Positions 8,595 to 17,212 of a stretch of 64,000 nt of DNA are shown one piece after another. The notes below the pieces were generated by a model. The model searched no databases. It was not told the DNA's origin and was given only the letters and a program-made list of their open reading frames with translations. Source of the stretch: Actinomadura rudentiformis (lineage in GTDB: Bacteria > Actinomycetota > Actinomycetes > Streptosporangiales > Streptosporangiaceae); contig NZ_WBMT01000004.1 in the NCBI RefSeq assembly GCF_008923185.1, positions 124,001 to 188,000 of the forward strand. Reading direction: 5' to 3'. The position numbers and the translations under genes were made by a program. Position 1 is the first letter of the stretch. Every line of letters starts with the position of its first letter.

Positions 8595-9759
8595 GGTCCG
8601 GATGGTCCGCGACAGCTACGGCGAACCTCCCCGACCCAGCCCCCAGCAGCTGGCCCAGGAGATCGCCCAGGTGAAGGCGATGCTGAACGAGCCGCAGCGC
8701 CGTTCGCTGCCCCGGTTCCGGTGGGGCATGGGTGGCCTCGGCGGCCTGGTCGCGGTGGGCGCGGCGGCGGCCGTGGCGATCACGCTGGCCGGGGGAGGGG
8801 GTGGCGAGAACACCACGGTCTCGCCGCCCGGCCTGGTGAACCTGGACGCCAAGGGGGCGGTCCTCGCGGCTGCGCAGAAGGCCGAACAGCAGTCGATCGG
8901 CAAGTACTGGTACACCGGCACGGTGTCGGGACAGTCTTACGTGATCCGTGCCAAGACCGGGACCTACGCGATCAGCGGTGCGGCCTACGAGTCGTTCAGC
9001 TGGAGTGGCGTCAAGTCCGGCATGGGAGATCTGTACTACGGGCGGGACCTTCCCGCCCACCCGCTGACCAAGGAGGATGCGGCGCTGTGGCGCAAGGCCG
9101 GCTCGCCGTCGACCTTCCGCGTCCCGGGCGACGGCCGCACCAACACCTACACCACCAAGGTGGCGAAGTGGCGGTCGAGCGGCCCGAACCTCGGCGGGAA
9201 CCCCCGTGGCGGCGGGGACTTCCTGGGGAAGTCGGCCGAGGAACTGCAGAACCTCCCGACCGATCCGGCCAAGCTCGCCGAGATGTTCCTGAGCGGGGGC
9301 GAGCTGGCCAAGGCTTCGCCGAAGAGGCCGATGACGCAGGCCCAGAGAGCCGCGGGCCAGATCTTCAGGGTGTCGGGTCTTCTGAGCACTCCGGTCCCCC
9401 CGAAGGTCCGGGCCGGTCTGATGCGGGCACTGGCCTCCCAGCCGGGCATCCACGCGATCGGCCGCGTCACCGATCCGCTGGGACGCACCGGCATCGCGCT
9501 GGCCTCCGACGACCGCGCCATCACGGTCACCGGCGAGTTCGGCACGCCGAAGATCGAGCAGGGAACCTACCGTTCCCGCGAAGTGATCGTCTTCGATGAG
9601 CGCACCGGCGCGCTGCTGTCCCGGCAGGACACGTTGACCAAGCCCGGTGGACGGTACGCCGAGATGAAGCCGGGCTTCGTCATCGAGTACCAGGCCAGCC
9701 GCTCGGCCGGCTGGACCGACACCAAGCCGAAGCCCCCGGCCGAACTCCCGTTCAGCTGA
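8587..9759 (+). CDS. Membrane-anchored partner of ECF sigma (CU044_5270-like)
   Basis: 390 residues. A cytoplasmic N-terminus of about 45 residues (RDSYGEPPRPSPQQLAQEIA) precedes one membrane segment (GGLGGLVAVGAAAAVAITLA). A large extracytoplasmic domain follows. This matches the layout and placement of the CU044_5270 family found next to sigma factors in actinomycetes. GGAGG precedes the ATG, which overlaps the sigma gene. The N-terminal tail may bind the sigma factor while the outer domain senses a signal, but this is inference. No zinc anti-sigma (HxxxCxxC) motif is visible. Confidence 0.8.
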   Translation: MDEVRMVRDSYGEPPRPSPQQLAQEIAQVKAMLNEPQRRSLPRFRWGMGGLGGLVAVGAAAAVAITLAGGGGGENTTVSPPGLVNLDAKGAVLAAAQKAEQQSIGKYWYTGTVSGQSYVIRAKTGTYAISGAAYESFSWSGVKSGMGDLYYGRDLPAHPLTKEDAALWRKAGSPSTFRVPGDGRTNTYTTKVAKWRSSGPNLGGNPRGGGDFLGKSAEELQNLPTDPAKLAEMFLSGGELAKASPKRPMTQAQRAAGQIFRVSGLLSTPVPPKVRAGLMRALASQPGIHAIGRVTDPLGRTGIALASDDRAITVTGEFGTPKIEQGTYRSREVIVFDERTGALLSRQDTLTKPGGRYAEMKPGFVIEYQASRSAGWTDTKPKPPAELPFS

Positions 9760-9816
9760 CCCACCAGACGGCCTCCACGCCGTCCCGCGCCTCGCCGCTC
9801 GCGTTCACCCAAGCTC

Positions 9817-9846
9817 AAGGCCCCGCCGAAATGTCGGCGGGGCCTC
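9817..9846 (+). terminator. Hairpin terminator after the ECF operon
   Basis: AAGGCCCCGCCGA pairs with TCGGCGGGGCCTCTT around an AATG loop, about 57 bases after the upstream stop. The stem is long and GC-rich with a short T-containing tail. Confidence 0.85.
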
Positions 9847-9866
9847 TTGGCAGCTCAGCGGCGAAG

Positions 9867-9926
9867 TAGATGAGCACTCATTTAATTGACACTCGCGCAA
9901 CCACTGATTATCTTAGTGCTCATCTA
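9867..9926 (+). promoter_or_regulatory. Cupin promoter bracketed by a 12-bp inverted repeat
   Basis: TAGATGAGCACT at 9867-9878 and its exact reverse complement at 9915-9926 flank a strong promoter. TTGACA at 9886-9891 is followed after 17 bp by TATCTT at 9909-9914. The right arm starts directly after the -10 box, the left arm lies upstream of -35. A dimeric repressor bound at both arms could loop out or cover the promoter. No regulator gene is adjacent. Confidence 0.75.
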
Positions 9927-9951
9927 GTCAGTCCTCGTCTATGGAGTGACC

Positions 9952-10461
9952 ATGTCCTACCCCGACCCCCGCTACTTCGGTGAGCATGGCGAGACCAGCG
10001 CCACCTTCCGGCCCGCGACCGCCGCGCCCGACTTCGTCTCCAAGCCCGTCACCACCGACGGCCCCACCGTCTCCCAGGGCACCGCCTATCACTACCTGTC
10101 CACCACCGTCTCCACCGGTGGTGAGTACGGCCTGTACCGGGTGGACATGGGCCCGGAGCCCGGCGGGCCCAGCACGCACTTCCACAAGTCGATGTCGGAG
10201 TCGTTCTTCATCCTGTCCGGGACCATGCGGCTGTTCGACGGCCGGCGCTGGATCAACGCCACATCCGGCGACTACCTGTACGTACCGGTGGGCGGGCTGC
10301 ACGCCTTCCGCAACGAATCCGGTGAACCCGCCTCCATGCTCATGCTCTTCGCCCCCGGCGCACCCCGGGAGGAGTACTTCGAAGGCGTCACCGAGTTGGG
10401 CGGCCTCAGCGAAGAAGAGCGCGCGGAGTTCTTCCTCCGCCACGACAGCTTCTTCGTCTGA
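9952..10461 (+). CDS. Cupin-domain protein
   Basis: 169 residues with a single cupin barrel. The metal-site motif 1 appears as STHFHKSMSESFFILSG (two His, one Glu) and motif 2 as VPVGGLHAFRN. Such proteins range from isomerases to dioxygenases and sensors, and the sequence does not say which. GGAG precedes the ATG at 9952, and a GTG six bases earlier is also in frame. It stands alone under a strong consensus promoter with flanking operator arms, and a hairpin terminator isolates it from the upstream operon. Inducible expression is likely. Confidence 0.85.
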   Translation: MSYPDPRYFGEHGETSATFRPATAAPDFVSKPVTTDGPTVSQGTAYHYLSTTVSTGGEYGLYRVDMGPEPGGPSTHFHKSMSESFFILSGTMRLFDGRRWINATSGDYLYVPVGGLHAFRNESGEPASMLMLFAPGAPREEYFEGVTELGGLSEEERAEFFLRHDSFFV

Positions 10462-10659
10462 CCCCGGCCGGCCGAGCACTCCCATGACCTACGTGGCCGT
10501 TACCTAAGACTCCTCCACCGGCAACATCCACACCATGGCGAAGGCTGCGGCTCGGGCCGCCGAGAAGGCAGGCACCGACGACACCGTCCCCGACCCGTGA
10601 CGGTGCCCTTACTGACCACCTCCCAAATCAGCCAGTCCTCCGACCCGAAAGGGATCACC

Positions 10660-11562
10660 ATGACAGCGACAACCGGCGACAGCATTGCCGCCACAGGCCA
10701 GGTCACCGTGCTCGGCCTGGGCGACATGGGATCGGCGATCGCCAGAACGTTCGTCGAGCGCGGATACCGCACGACGGTCTGGAACCGGACCGCGAGCAAG
10801 AGTGCGCCGCTGGTCGACGCCGGGGCCATCGCGGCCGCGACGGCCGCGGAGGCGGTGGCCGCGAGCCCGCTCGTGGTGGTCTGCCTCCTCGACGGCGCAG
10901 CGGTCGACGAGGTGCTGGCCTCGGTCGATGCCGCGGTCGCGGGCAAGGTGCTGGTGAACCTCACCAGCGGCTCTCCCGCCCGGGCGCGGGCGAACGAGCG
11001 CTGGGCGAACGAGCGCGGCGCCGACTACCTCGACGGCAAGCTCATGGGAGACCCGCCGTACATCGGCACGCCGAACATCATGATTCCGATCAGCGGCTCC
11101 GGCAGCGCCTGGGCCGCCCACGAGCCGGCTCTGAAAGCGCTGGGCAGCGTCGCCTACCACGGCGCGGACGCCGGCTTGGCCGCCGTGGAGTTCATGGCCC
11201 AGGTCGCGGTGTCCTACGAGCTGCTCATCGGCTACCTGCACACACTGCGGCTCGTACAGGCAGAGGGCGTCGACGTGGTGCAGTTCGCCGAGCGCGTCGC
11301 CGGTTCGATACCCGCTTACCCGCCGTTGCTGACCTCGATGGCACGGGCGGTCAAAAGCGGCGACCACCAGCCGGACCTCGGTTCGCTCAACGTCCAGGCC
11401 GCACTGATGAACGACATGATCAGCCATCGCGAATCCGTCGGCGTGGAAGCCATGCGGATGCGGGAGGTCAAGCAACTGATGGACCGCCGGATCGCCGACG
11501 GACACGGCGAACAGGGCTTCTCGAGCCTGTTCGAGCTTCTGACGAAGCACAGCCTCTCGTAA
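10660..11562 (+). CDS. NAD(P)-dependent imine-reductase-like dehydrogenase
   Basis: 300 residues. The Rossmann motif VLGLGDMGSAIARTFVERGY (residues 12-31) is followed by TTVWNRTASKSAPLVDAGA. The C-terminal helical half dimerises in this 6-phosphogluconate-dehydrogenase-like family. The TVWNRT and ANERWANERGADYLDGK segments match bacterial imine reductases, which reduce cyclic imines with NADPH. The ATG at 10660 is preferred because the preceding residues of the longer frame are not conserved-looking. A second member (17213-18112) shares this architecture. Substrate unknown. Confidence 0.85.
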   Translation: MTATTGDSIAATGQVTVLGLGDMGSAIARTFVERGYRTTVWNRTASKSAPLVDAGAIAAATAAEAVAASPLVVVCLLDGAAVDEVLASVDAAVAGKVLVNLTSGSPARARANERWANERGADYLDGKLMGDPPYIGTPNIMIPISGSGSAWAAHEPALKALGSVAYHGADAGLAAVEFMAQVAVSYELLIGYLHTLRLVQAEGVDVVQFAERVAGSIPAYPPLLTSMARAVKSGDHQPDLGSLNVQAALMNDMISHRESVGVEAMRMREVKQLMDRRIADGHGEQGFSSLFELLTKHSLS

Positions 11563-11723
11563 AGCCGCCCAGCCCCGGGTCGTGACAGGGAATGGGCTCA
11601 TTTCCTGTCACGACCGCATCCGGCCGCCGCGAATGGCCCGCACGTGGCCAGCTGGAATGTCACCGACGGCTCGTACGGTCGAAGACGACACGTCTGGTCA
11701 CCCGGCCGTGCCGACCAGGGAGA

Positions 11724-12104
11724 TCAGCGACCGGCGTCGTAGGCTTCGCGCGCCTTGAGCACCTCGGCGATGTGCTCCTCGGCCCAGTTGCCCAGCGCCT
11801 GCAAAGGCGCGTGCAGCGTGTGTCCCAGCGCGGTCAGCTCGTATTCGACTCGGGGTGGCATCTCGGCGTACACGTGCCGTTTGACCAGCCCGTCGCGTTC
11901 CAGATCCCGCAGCGTTTCGGTGAGGACCTTCCCGCTGATCCCGTCGACCGCGGTGCGGATGTCACCGAACCGCAGCCTGCCCCGACTGAGGACGATCACC
12001 ACCATCGCCGTCCATTTGTTGGCGATGCGGGCCAGCGACGTGCGAGACGGACAGGTCTTGGTGAGCACGTTCCAGTCCGGCTGCCAGCCAGACGGTTGTG
12101 ACAT
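11724..12104 (-). CDS. HxlR-family regulator
   Basis: 126 residues from MSQPSG. The winged-helix core is typical: CPSRTSLARIANKWTAMVVI, then LRFGDIRTAVDGISGKVLTE and LRDLERDGLVKRHVY. It has a single early Cys (CPSR) where redox-sensing HxlR proteins carry one. It is divergent from a SnoaL-like gene with a palindrome between, so it probably represses that gene and itself in response to an electrophile or oxidant. That trigger is inference from the family. Confidence 0.88.
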   Translation of the reverse strand: MSQPSGWQPDWNVLTKTCPSRTSLARIANKWTAMVVIVLSRGRLRFGDIRTAVDGISGKVLTETLRDLERDGLVKRHVYAEMPPRVEYELTALGHTLHAPLQALGNWAEEHIAEVLKAREAYDAGR

Positions 12105-12131
12105 GGGCCACACCCCCAATTAGTTACGTTG

Positions 12132-12147
12132 AGGTAAATGGTTACCT
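12132..12147. promoter_or_regulatory. HxlR operator candidate
   Basis: AGGTAA-ATGG-TTACCT, a perfect 6-bp inverted repeat in the divergent region between the HxlR and SnoaL-like genes. A related GTTAC half-site lies just to the left. Confidence 0.6.
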
Positions 12148-12199
12148 TTGGTGAGTATAGGGCGCCAGCAGGAAGAACTTACCGAAGGAGATAATTTCG

Positions 12200-12601
12200 A
12201 TGACCGAGTCGCCCACCCTCGCTGTCGCCCGCCGGTACGTCCACGCGATGGCCGCCAAGGATTTCGCCGCCGTCGCGGGCCTGTTCGCCGACGACATCGT
12301 CTGGCACCAGCCCGGCGACCACCGCTTCTCCGGCACCTACAGCGGCGCCGCCGCGGTCAACGAGGCGATCGGCGGCCAGATGGCCGCGACCGAGGGAACG
12401 CTCGACATCGCCATCACCGGCGAGCCCATGATCAACGACGCGCTCGCCGCGTTTCCCGTCCACTTCTCGGCCAAGCGCAACGAAGCGCACATGTCCATGG
12501 ACGGCATCGACGTGCTGAGGGTCGAGGGCGACAAGATCGCCGAGGTGTGGCTGTTCTCGTCCGACCAGAAGGCCGAGAACGACTTCTGGGACGCCGCCTG
12601 A
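12200..12601 (+). CDS. SnoaL-like / NTF2-fold protein
   Basis: 133 residues with the conserved start of the family (ARRYVHAMAAKDFAAVAGLF, then ADDIVWHQPG) and closing VEGDKIAEVWLFSSD. The fold is a cone-shaped barrel used by polyketide cyclases, isomerases and stress proteins. GAAGGAG precedes the ATG. It is divergently controlled with the HxlR gene and followed by a strong hairpin, so it is a one-gene transcript. The reaction cannot be assigned. Confidence 0.8.
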   Translation: MTESPTLAVARRYVHAMAAKDFAAVAGLFADDIVWHQPGDHRFSGTYSGAAAVNEAIGGQMAATEGTLDIAITGEPMINDALAAFPVHFSAKRNEAHMSMDGIDVLRVEGDKIAEVWLFSSDQKAENDFWDAA

Positions 12602-12612
12602 ACGTCCAGGCT

Positions 12613-12664
12613 CCATTTCCCCGGTGGTGCCGCCGGTTCCCTGGTGGTGCCGCCGGGGAAATGG
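12613..12664 (+). terminator. Hairpin terminator with internal direct repeat
   Basis: CCATTTCCCCGG (12613-12624) pairs exactly with CCGGGGAAATGG (12653-12664). The loop holds two near-copies of GGTGGTGCCGCCGG that can also fold. It lies about ten bases after the upstream stop. Confidence 0.75.
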
Positions 12665-12744
12665 CCGGGCCTCATCGAGGTGGGATTGTCATGATCGGCC
12701 TGGCTGAGCCATGATCTTCACCTTGAGTGGGGGAGGGGTGGCCG

Positions 12745-13410
12745 GTGGCCAAGGAGTTCCGCGACATCGCCGGCAAGGCGGCCAAGGTCGTCGCGCAGCA
12801 GGCCCGTCAGCGGGGGATCTTTCTTTCGCTGAGTGACGACGAGATCCAGTCGTTCCTCTCCGGCGTGGTTGAGGCCGGGGAACGGCTGGAGGCCTACGCA
12901 GATCTTCGGCCGCATCCCGACTGCCCGAAAGTGCCCCGCAGGCGGCGGGTGCAGGACGGCTTCGGCGGCAAGACGCCGGCCAGGAAGATGGCAGGTGCCG
13001 GGGTGGAGATCGCCGCCTTCGCCACGGGGGCCTGGGAGCCTGACAGCAGGGCGCGGCTGGCGCCGGCGCTTCATGGCGGGCTGGACAGCGTGGCGGGGCA
13101 GCTTCTCGTTCAGTTCAACCCGGTGACCAGCGGGTGCGAGCATGTCCTCGCTGTGACGAGCCAGCGTTTGATGCTGGTTCGCATTCGCGGCGGGGTCGGC
13201 CGGAAACTCGGGCCAGCCATTGTGCCGTGGTGGGTCCAGCGCGCCCAGGTTTCGGCCAGTCGCCGCTACGGCCAGGGGGACCTCGGTCTCGGCTTCGCCG
13301 ACTCCTCGTGGATCCGGCTGTCCGGCGGCGTCTCGGCTAGAGGTGAAGCCCTCCGCGCCTGCTTTCCCGACGTCCCCGGCCCCTGGCCCGGAGACAAGAA
13401 GCGACGCTGA
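12745..13410 (+). CDS. Conserved hypothetical protein with PH-like C-terminus
   Basis: 221 residues from a GTG at 12745 preceded by GGGGGAGGGG. The N-terminal third is helical (AKEFRDIAGKAAKVVAQQAR). The last 100 residues alternate strands in a pattern like bacterial PH-type domains (HVLAVTSQRLMLV, then GDLGLGFADSSWIRLSGG). That is a fold-level guess. I do not recognise the family. It has no signal peptide or membrane segment and stands alone between a terminator and a deacetylase gene. Confidence 0.6.
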   Translation: MAKEFRDIAGKAAKVVAQQARQRGIFLSLSDDEIQSFLSGVVEAGERLEAYADLRPHPDCPKVPRRRRVQDGFGGKTPARKMAGAGVEIAAFATGAWEPDSRARLAPALHGGLDSVAGQLLVQFNPVTSGCEHVLAVTSQRLMLVRIRGGVGRKLGPAIVPWWVQRAQVSASRRYGQGDLGLGFADSSWIRLSGGVSARGEALRACFPDVPGPWPGDKKRR

Positions 13411-13529
13411 CGGTACTTGTCGCCTGGGAACAGCCGACGCGCCGATGCGAACTGACGCTGGCGAATTATTTGCCAACGACACACCTTTGGTTGATCTTGC
13501 CCGAGAGCCACACCGGCAAGACCAGAGGC

Positions 13530-14576
13530 ATGAAAGCACGTGTCATGTTCTGTGTGACTTCCGTGGTGTTGGGCGCCTCCATGCTGAGCGCATGCACGGA
13601 AGACAAGAAGCTCGCGTCGGACGCGAAGCTGGAGAAGGCCAAGGCTGCCAAGGCCGCGGCCCACGCCAAGCTCTCCAACGCCGCCACCGCCAAGGCGAAC
13701 GAGGTCGGGGACATCCCGGTGCTGATGTACCACCGGATCGTCGCGAAACCGGCTGTGGCGGATGACCGCACCCCGGCGCAGTTCCGCGCAGAACTGGAGC
13801 GGCTGGCCAAGGAGGGATACGTACCGGTCACCGCCGCCGAGTACGTGACGGGACGGATCAACATCCCGGCCGGGCGGCATCCCGTGGTGATCACCCTGGA
13901 CGACTCCTCGCCCTCGCAGCTCACACTCGCCGCGAACGGCGAGCCGACCCCCGACAGCGCAGCGGGCATCATCCGCGAAGTCGCCAAGCGGTACCCGGGT
14001 TTCCGGCCGGTGGCGACCTTCTATGTCATCCGGGACCTGTTTCAGCTTCATGACAGCTCCGACCAGCGCCAGGCGCTGGCGTGGCTGGCGGCCAACGGAT
14101 TCGAGATCGGCAATCACACCAAGGACCACCTGGACTTGAGCGGCAAGAGCCAGGACCAGGTGACCCAGCAGATCGCTGCGGGGCACGCCCTCATCACCGG
14201 GCTGGGCGCCCCGGCACCGATAACGCTGGCCCTGCCGTACGGCAACACGCCCCGGAAGCCGCAGTGGGCCGCAACGGGCCGCGCGGGTTCCACTTCCTAC
14301 GTCAACAAGGGTGTCTTCCGTGCGGGCTACACACCCGCGCCCTCGCCGTTCGCCGCTCGTTTCGATCCCCTGGCCATCCCGCGCATCAGAGCCGGCAACT
14401 CGGGCGGCAATTGCGAACAGTTCTGCTCGCAGGGCTGGCTCGACTCGCTCAAGCAGAACCCAGCCGACCGCTACACCTCCGATGGCGCACCCGACACCAT
14501 CGCCGTTCCGGCCCACAAGGCCGAGGAGGTCAACAACAAGCTCCGCACCAAAGTGCTGGCCTACAAACCGACCTGA
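13530..14576 (+). CDS. Lipoprotein polysaccharide deacetylase
   Basis: 348 residues. The signal peptide ends at the lipobox LSAC (Cys 22), followed by a Lys/Ala-rich helical spacer of about 35 residues. The NodB-type catalytic domain has IPVLMYHRIV, VVITLDDSSPSQ (the usual TFDDG is altered, keeping both Asp) and IGNHTKDHLDL carrying the two metal His. It would remove acetyl groups from a cell-wall or exopolysaccharide sugar at the outer face of the membrane. The ATG at 13530 starts the signal peptide directly. The changed TFDDG box may mark a different substrate or weaker activity. Confidence 0.82.
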   Translation: MKARVMFCVTSVVLGASMLSACTEDKKLASDAKLEKAKAAKAAAHAKLSNAATAKANEVGDIPVLMYHRIVAKPAVADDRTPAQFRAELERLAKEGYVPVTAAEYVTGRINIPAGRHPVVITLDDSSPSQLTLAANGEPTPDSAAGIIREVAKRYPGFRPVATFYVIRDLFQLHDSSDQRQALAWLAANGFEIGNHTKDHLDLSGKSQDQVTQQIAAGHALITGLGAPAPITLALPYGNTPRKPQWAATGRAGSTSYVNKGVFRAGYTPAPSPFAARFDPLAIPRIRAGNSGGNCEQFCSQGWLDSLKQNPADRYTSDGAPDTIAVPAHKAEEVNNKLRTKVLAYKPT

Positions 14577-14648
14577 CCCACCGGCTTTGAATGCGTAACC
14601 AACATGCAGGACGACGTCCAAGCCGAACGGCGCGCTGTCCACGCGAAT

Positions 14649-14684
14649 GAGAAGGGGCCCGGACGCGTCGTCCAGGCCCCTCTC
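14649..14684. terminator. Hairpin terminator between convergent genes
   Basis: AGGGGCC (14653-14659) pairs with GGCCCCT (14675-14681), and the flanking GAGA/TCTC extends the stem. Located after the deacetylase stop and after the end of a small minus-strand gene. Confidence 0.6.
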
Positions 14685-14747
14685 ACAAAGACCAGGCGCG
14701 ACTACTCCATGTTCACGCCCGAGCGGTAACGGCAGCTTCAACGCTCC

Positions 14748-14948
14748 TCACGGCGTCAGCGGCCTTCTCATGCCCTGCGCGCCTTCTGCCAGGACGGTCG
14801 ATTGGGTGTCGGAACCCTGCGCGGCCTCGGTCTGCACGGCCCGCGACACGTCCCAGCCGTCCGCCAGCATCAGTGCGGCGGCCAGCAGCATGCCCAACAG
14901 CAGCAGCACCACGGCGGAGAAGCGAGGAACAACCAGAGCTCTTCGCAT
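14748..14948 (-). CDS. Possible small single-pass membrane protein
   Basis: 66 residues from MRRALVVPRFSAV, preceded by TGGGGGATC. One strong membrane segment (AVVLLLLGMLLAAALMLADG) follows a basic start, then a polar tail of about 35 residues. Not recognised. The supporting evidence is only the ribosome binding site, membrane segment and topology. Confidence 0.4.
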   Translation of the reverse strand: MRRALVVPRFSAVVLLLLGMLLAAALMLADGWDVSRAVQTEAAQGSDTQSTVLAEGAQGMRRPLTP

Positions 14949-15087
14949 GCGATCCCCCAGGATCGAAACCAGCTCACCGCTGCACTCGAACAAACCAAGC
15001 CGATCGCTGGATCGCCTGACCCCGGAACCGGCTGCACGTCCCGTTCGTCGGTATCGGCGGACCATTCGTGATCAACGAGGAGCCGCC

Positions 15088-16275
15088 GTGCAGCCGGATC
15101 ATCCCGAAGAACTGTGGAACGAGGCGGCGGCGCACGCGTTGCTGGGCGCCGCCCTCCCGACCGAGCCGATCATCACGTTCGAGGAGGACGGCGGCGGGCT
15201 GCGGCGGGTCGAGTTCGGCAGCGGGAGCTGGGGTGTCGCGTGGGTCGAGGGCGGCCGGGCGGTCACCTACGGCTACGACCTCGACTACAGCACCGCCCGA
15301 CATCAGCTTCCTCCCGTGGACCTGCTCGCGGGCGCGCCGGACTGGTTCCCCTGGGACTACGTCCACGCCGCCCAGAAGGACATGCAACTCGTGTCCTGGG
15401 TCTACTGGTGGGATGGAGAGACCTGGGAGCGGGCCGAGTACCCCGGTGACATGAACGGCGGTCCCGACTCGGGTAGCGAGTCGTCTTACGACGGCTACGC
15501 GGACGGCTGCGAGGACTGGGACGAGGCGCGCGAGGCCTACGACGCCCTCATGACGGCCGTCAAGGCCCGCGCCGTGGACGCGGCGACGATCGAGGCCCTG
15601 TACGCGCCGTTGGAAGAGGACGTGCGCCCGTCCGACCCTGCGGCGACGGTCGCGCGGGTGCTGGAGTTGGCGCGGCGGCTCGGCGCGACGCCCGGAACGC
15701 CGCGGCCGCAGCTCCCCGCCGGGACCGGCGAGCCCGCCGGACGGCGCGTGCACATCATGGACCCCGAGCAGGTGGAAGGAGCGATCGCGAAGGCGATGCG
15801 GAACGCGTCCGAGCTGGACCGTCCCGCGCCCACCGTCGTACCGGACGAGGTCGCCGCGTGGGTGCGCGCGAACCTGGGCGAGACGTCCATCGAGGTCGCC
15901 TACACAGGCTCGGACAGGCACGGTTACGACTACAAGCTCGGCACCGGGTGGGGGAGGATGGCAGACGCCGAGCTGTCCGCGCTGCTGGACGCGTGGCGGG
16001 AGCGGGAGGCCGACCCGGAACGCGGCCGGTGGACGCACGCCCGTATCACGGTCACCGCCGACGGGTTCACGGCTGACCGCTCCTACGACCATCTGCCCGC
16101 CTGGTGGGAGGGCTTCCGGCTCCACCTCCCCGGGCTGCGCGCGGAGATGGCGTCCCGTGCGCCGCAGTGGCGTCCGTCCTGGAGCGCGCTGCTGGATGAC
16201 GACCTGGCCCTCAAGGGCGCCCCGCTGGAGCTGGCGTGGCGGCCCGGCGAGCCGTTCCAATCACTGGCTCTCTGA
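15088..16275 (+). CDS. Uncharacterised protein, paralogue of the 21.1-kb gene
   Basis: 395 residues from GTG 15088, preceded by GAGGAG. The longer open frame upstream shows no coding character. The N-terminal 230 residues are collinear with the product at 21102-21770. They share PVDLLAG.PD, a VYWW/VYWY aromatic block followed by W.RA.YP, an acidic stretch and a helical segment before a Thr/Pro-rich end. The C-terminal 150 residues are an extra domain rich in Trp and acidic residues (AWVRANLGETSIEVAYTGSD). No signal peptide or membrane segment. I cannot name the family. Confidence 0.65.
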   Translation: MQPDHPEELWNEAAAHALLGAALPTEPIITFEEDGGGLRRVEFGSGSWGVAWVEGGRAVTYGYDLDYSTARHQLPPVDLLAGAPDWFPWDYVHAAQKDMQLVSWVYWWDGETWERAEYPGDMNGGPDSGSESSYDGYADGCEDWDEAREAYDALMTAVKARAVDAATIEALYAPLEEDVRPSDPAATVARVLELARRLGATPGTPRPQLPAGTGEPAGRRVHIMDPEQVEGAIAKAMRNASELDRPAPTVVPDEVAAWVRANLGETSIEVAYTGSDRHGYDYKLGTGWGRMADAELSALLDAWREREADPERGRWTHARITVTADGFTADRSYDHLPAWWEGFRLHLPGLRAEMASRAPQWRPSWSALLDDDLALKGAPLELAWRPGEPFQSLAL

Positions 16276-16524
16276 CAGGGGCGTTTGATCCCCGGAAAAC
16301 CGTTTGAGCGCTTCTTTCGCGTTCCTGTAAGTTGCCCGCGGCCCCGTCGTAGCGAGGACAGAGGACAAGACCGCGTGACCCCGCCTGCTCTTTAGACCTG
16401 ACGCCTTCTTCCGCTCACCTTCAAGCCGACGGTCCCGTTGGCTCTGCCGGGCTGCCCATCTGCGCCCGGCCATACAGCGTCTGAGGCCGCGCGTAATCGG
16501 CCTCGTGTCAGGTCTAGAGAGCTC

Positions 16525-17085
16525 ATGTCTTCACAACCTCATACCGTGCTGCCCTGGGTCGTTCGTCGGACCGGGCTGCCTCTGCTGTCGTTGCGGTGCG
16601 CGGCCTGCCGGTCGGAGTCGGCCACCACCGGCGAGGGCAGGTTCCGCGTCAACGCCAACGGCAAGCTGCTGGATGTGTGGCTGCTGGTCCGCTGCACCTC
16701 CTGCGATCGGACCAGCAAGCTCACCGTGCACGAGCGAGCGCCGGTCAGATCCTTCGATCCGGCCGAACTCGACGGCTACCGCGCCAACGATCCGGAACTG
16801 GTGGCCGCCAGGTTGCTGGATCCGCTGCTCGCCCGGCGCAACCGCTTCACCCTGGACTGGGAAGGAGCCTGGCGGCTGGACACCCCGTCGCCATGGCTCG
16901 ACGAGGGGTGGCCGGTCCAGGTGGAGGTCGTCTTCGACGATCCACTACCGGTGCGCCCGGAACGGCTCATCGCGCAAGGACTCGGCCTCAGCAGGAACCA
17001 GGTCATGCGCCGGATCAAGTGCGACATACCGCTGCACCGCACGACGACCGCCGGATTCACCTTCACCGTGATAGCCGGGAACTAG
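16525..17085 (+). CDS. DUF1062-family protein
   Basis: 186 residues. Two CxxC pairs (RCAACRS, RCTSCDR) bracket the hallmark segment RFRVNANGKLLDVWLLVRCT, which I recognise from DUF1062 proteins such as those of Bacillus. The Cys pairs could hold zinc. The C-terminus (GLSRNQVMRRIKCDIPLHRT) looks like a small nucleic-acid-binding or regulatory end. Function unknown in the family. The ATG at 16525 begins at the conserved part. Confidence 0.8.
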   Translation: MSSQPHTVLPWVVRRTGLPLLSLRCAACRSESATTGEGRFRVNANGKLLDVWLLVRCTSCDRTSKLTVHERAPVRSFDPAELDGYRANDPELVAARLLDPLLARRNRFTLDWEGAWRLDTPSPWLDEGWPVQVEVVFDDPLPVRPERLIAQGLGLSRNQVMRRIKCDIPLHRTTTAGFTFTVIAGN

Positions 17086-17212
17086 CAGGGAGGTAGCCGC
17101 AGCGCGCACCATCCCTCAATACGCCACGCCCTGGGGGCGGCTTCGACTGCGCGGAGCCGCTCCTGGGCGGCAACGGTGCGCGGCGGGGCGGCGTACGTGG
17201 ATCGAACGGCCG

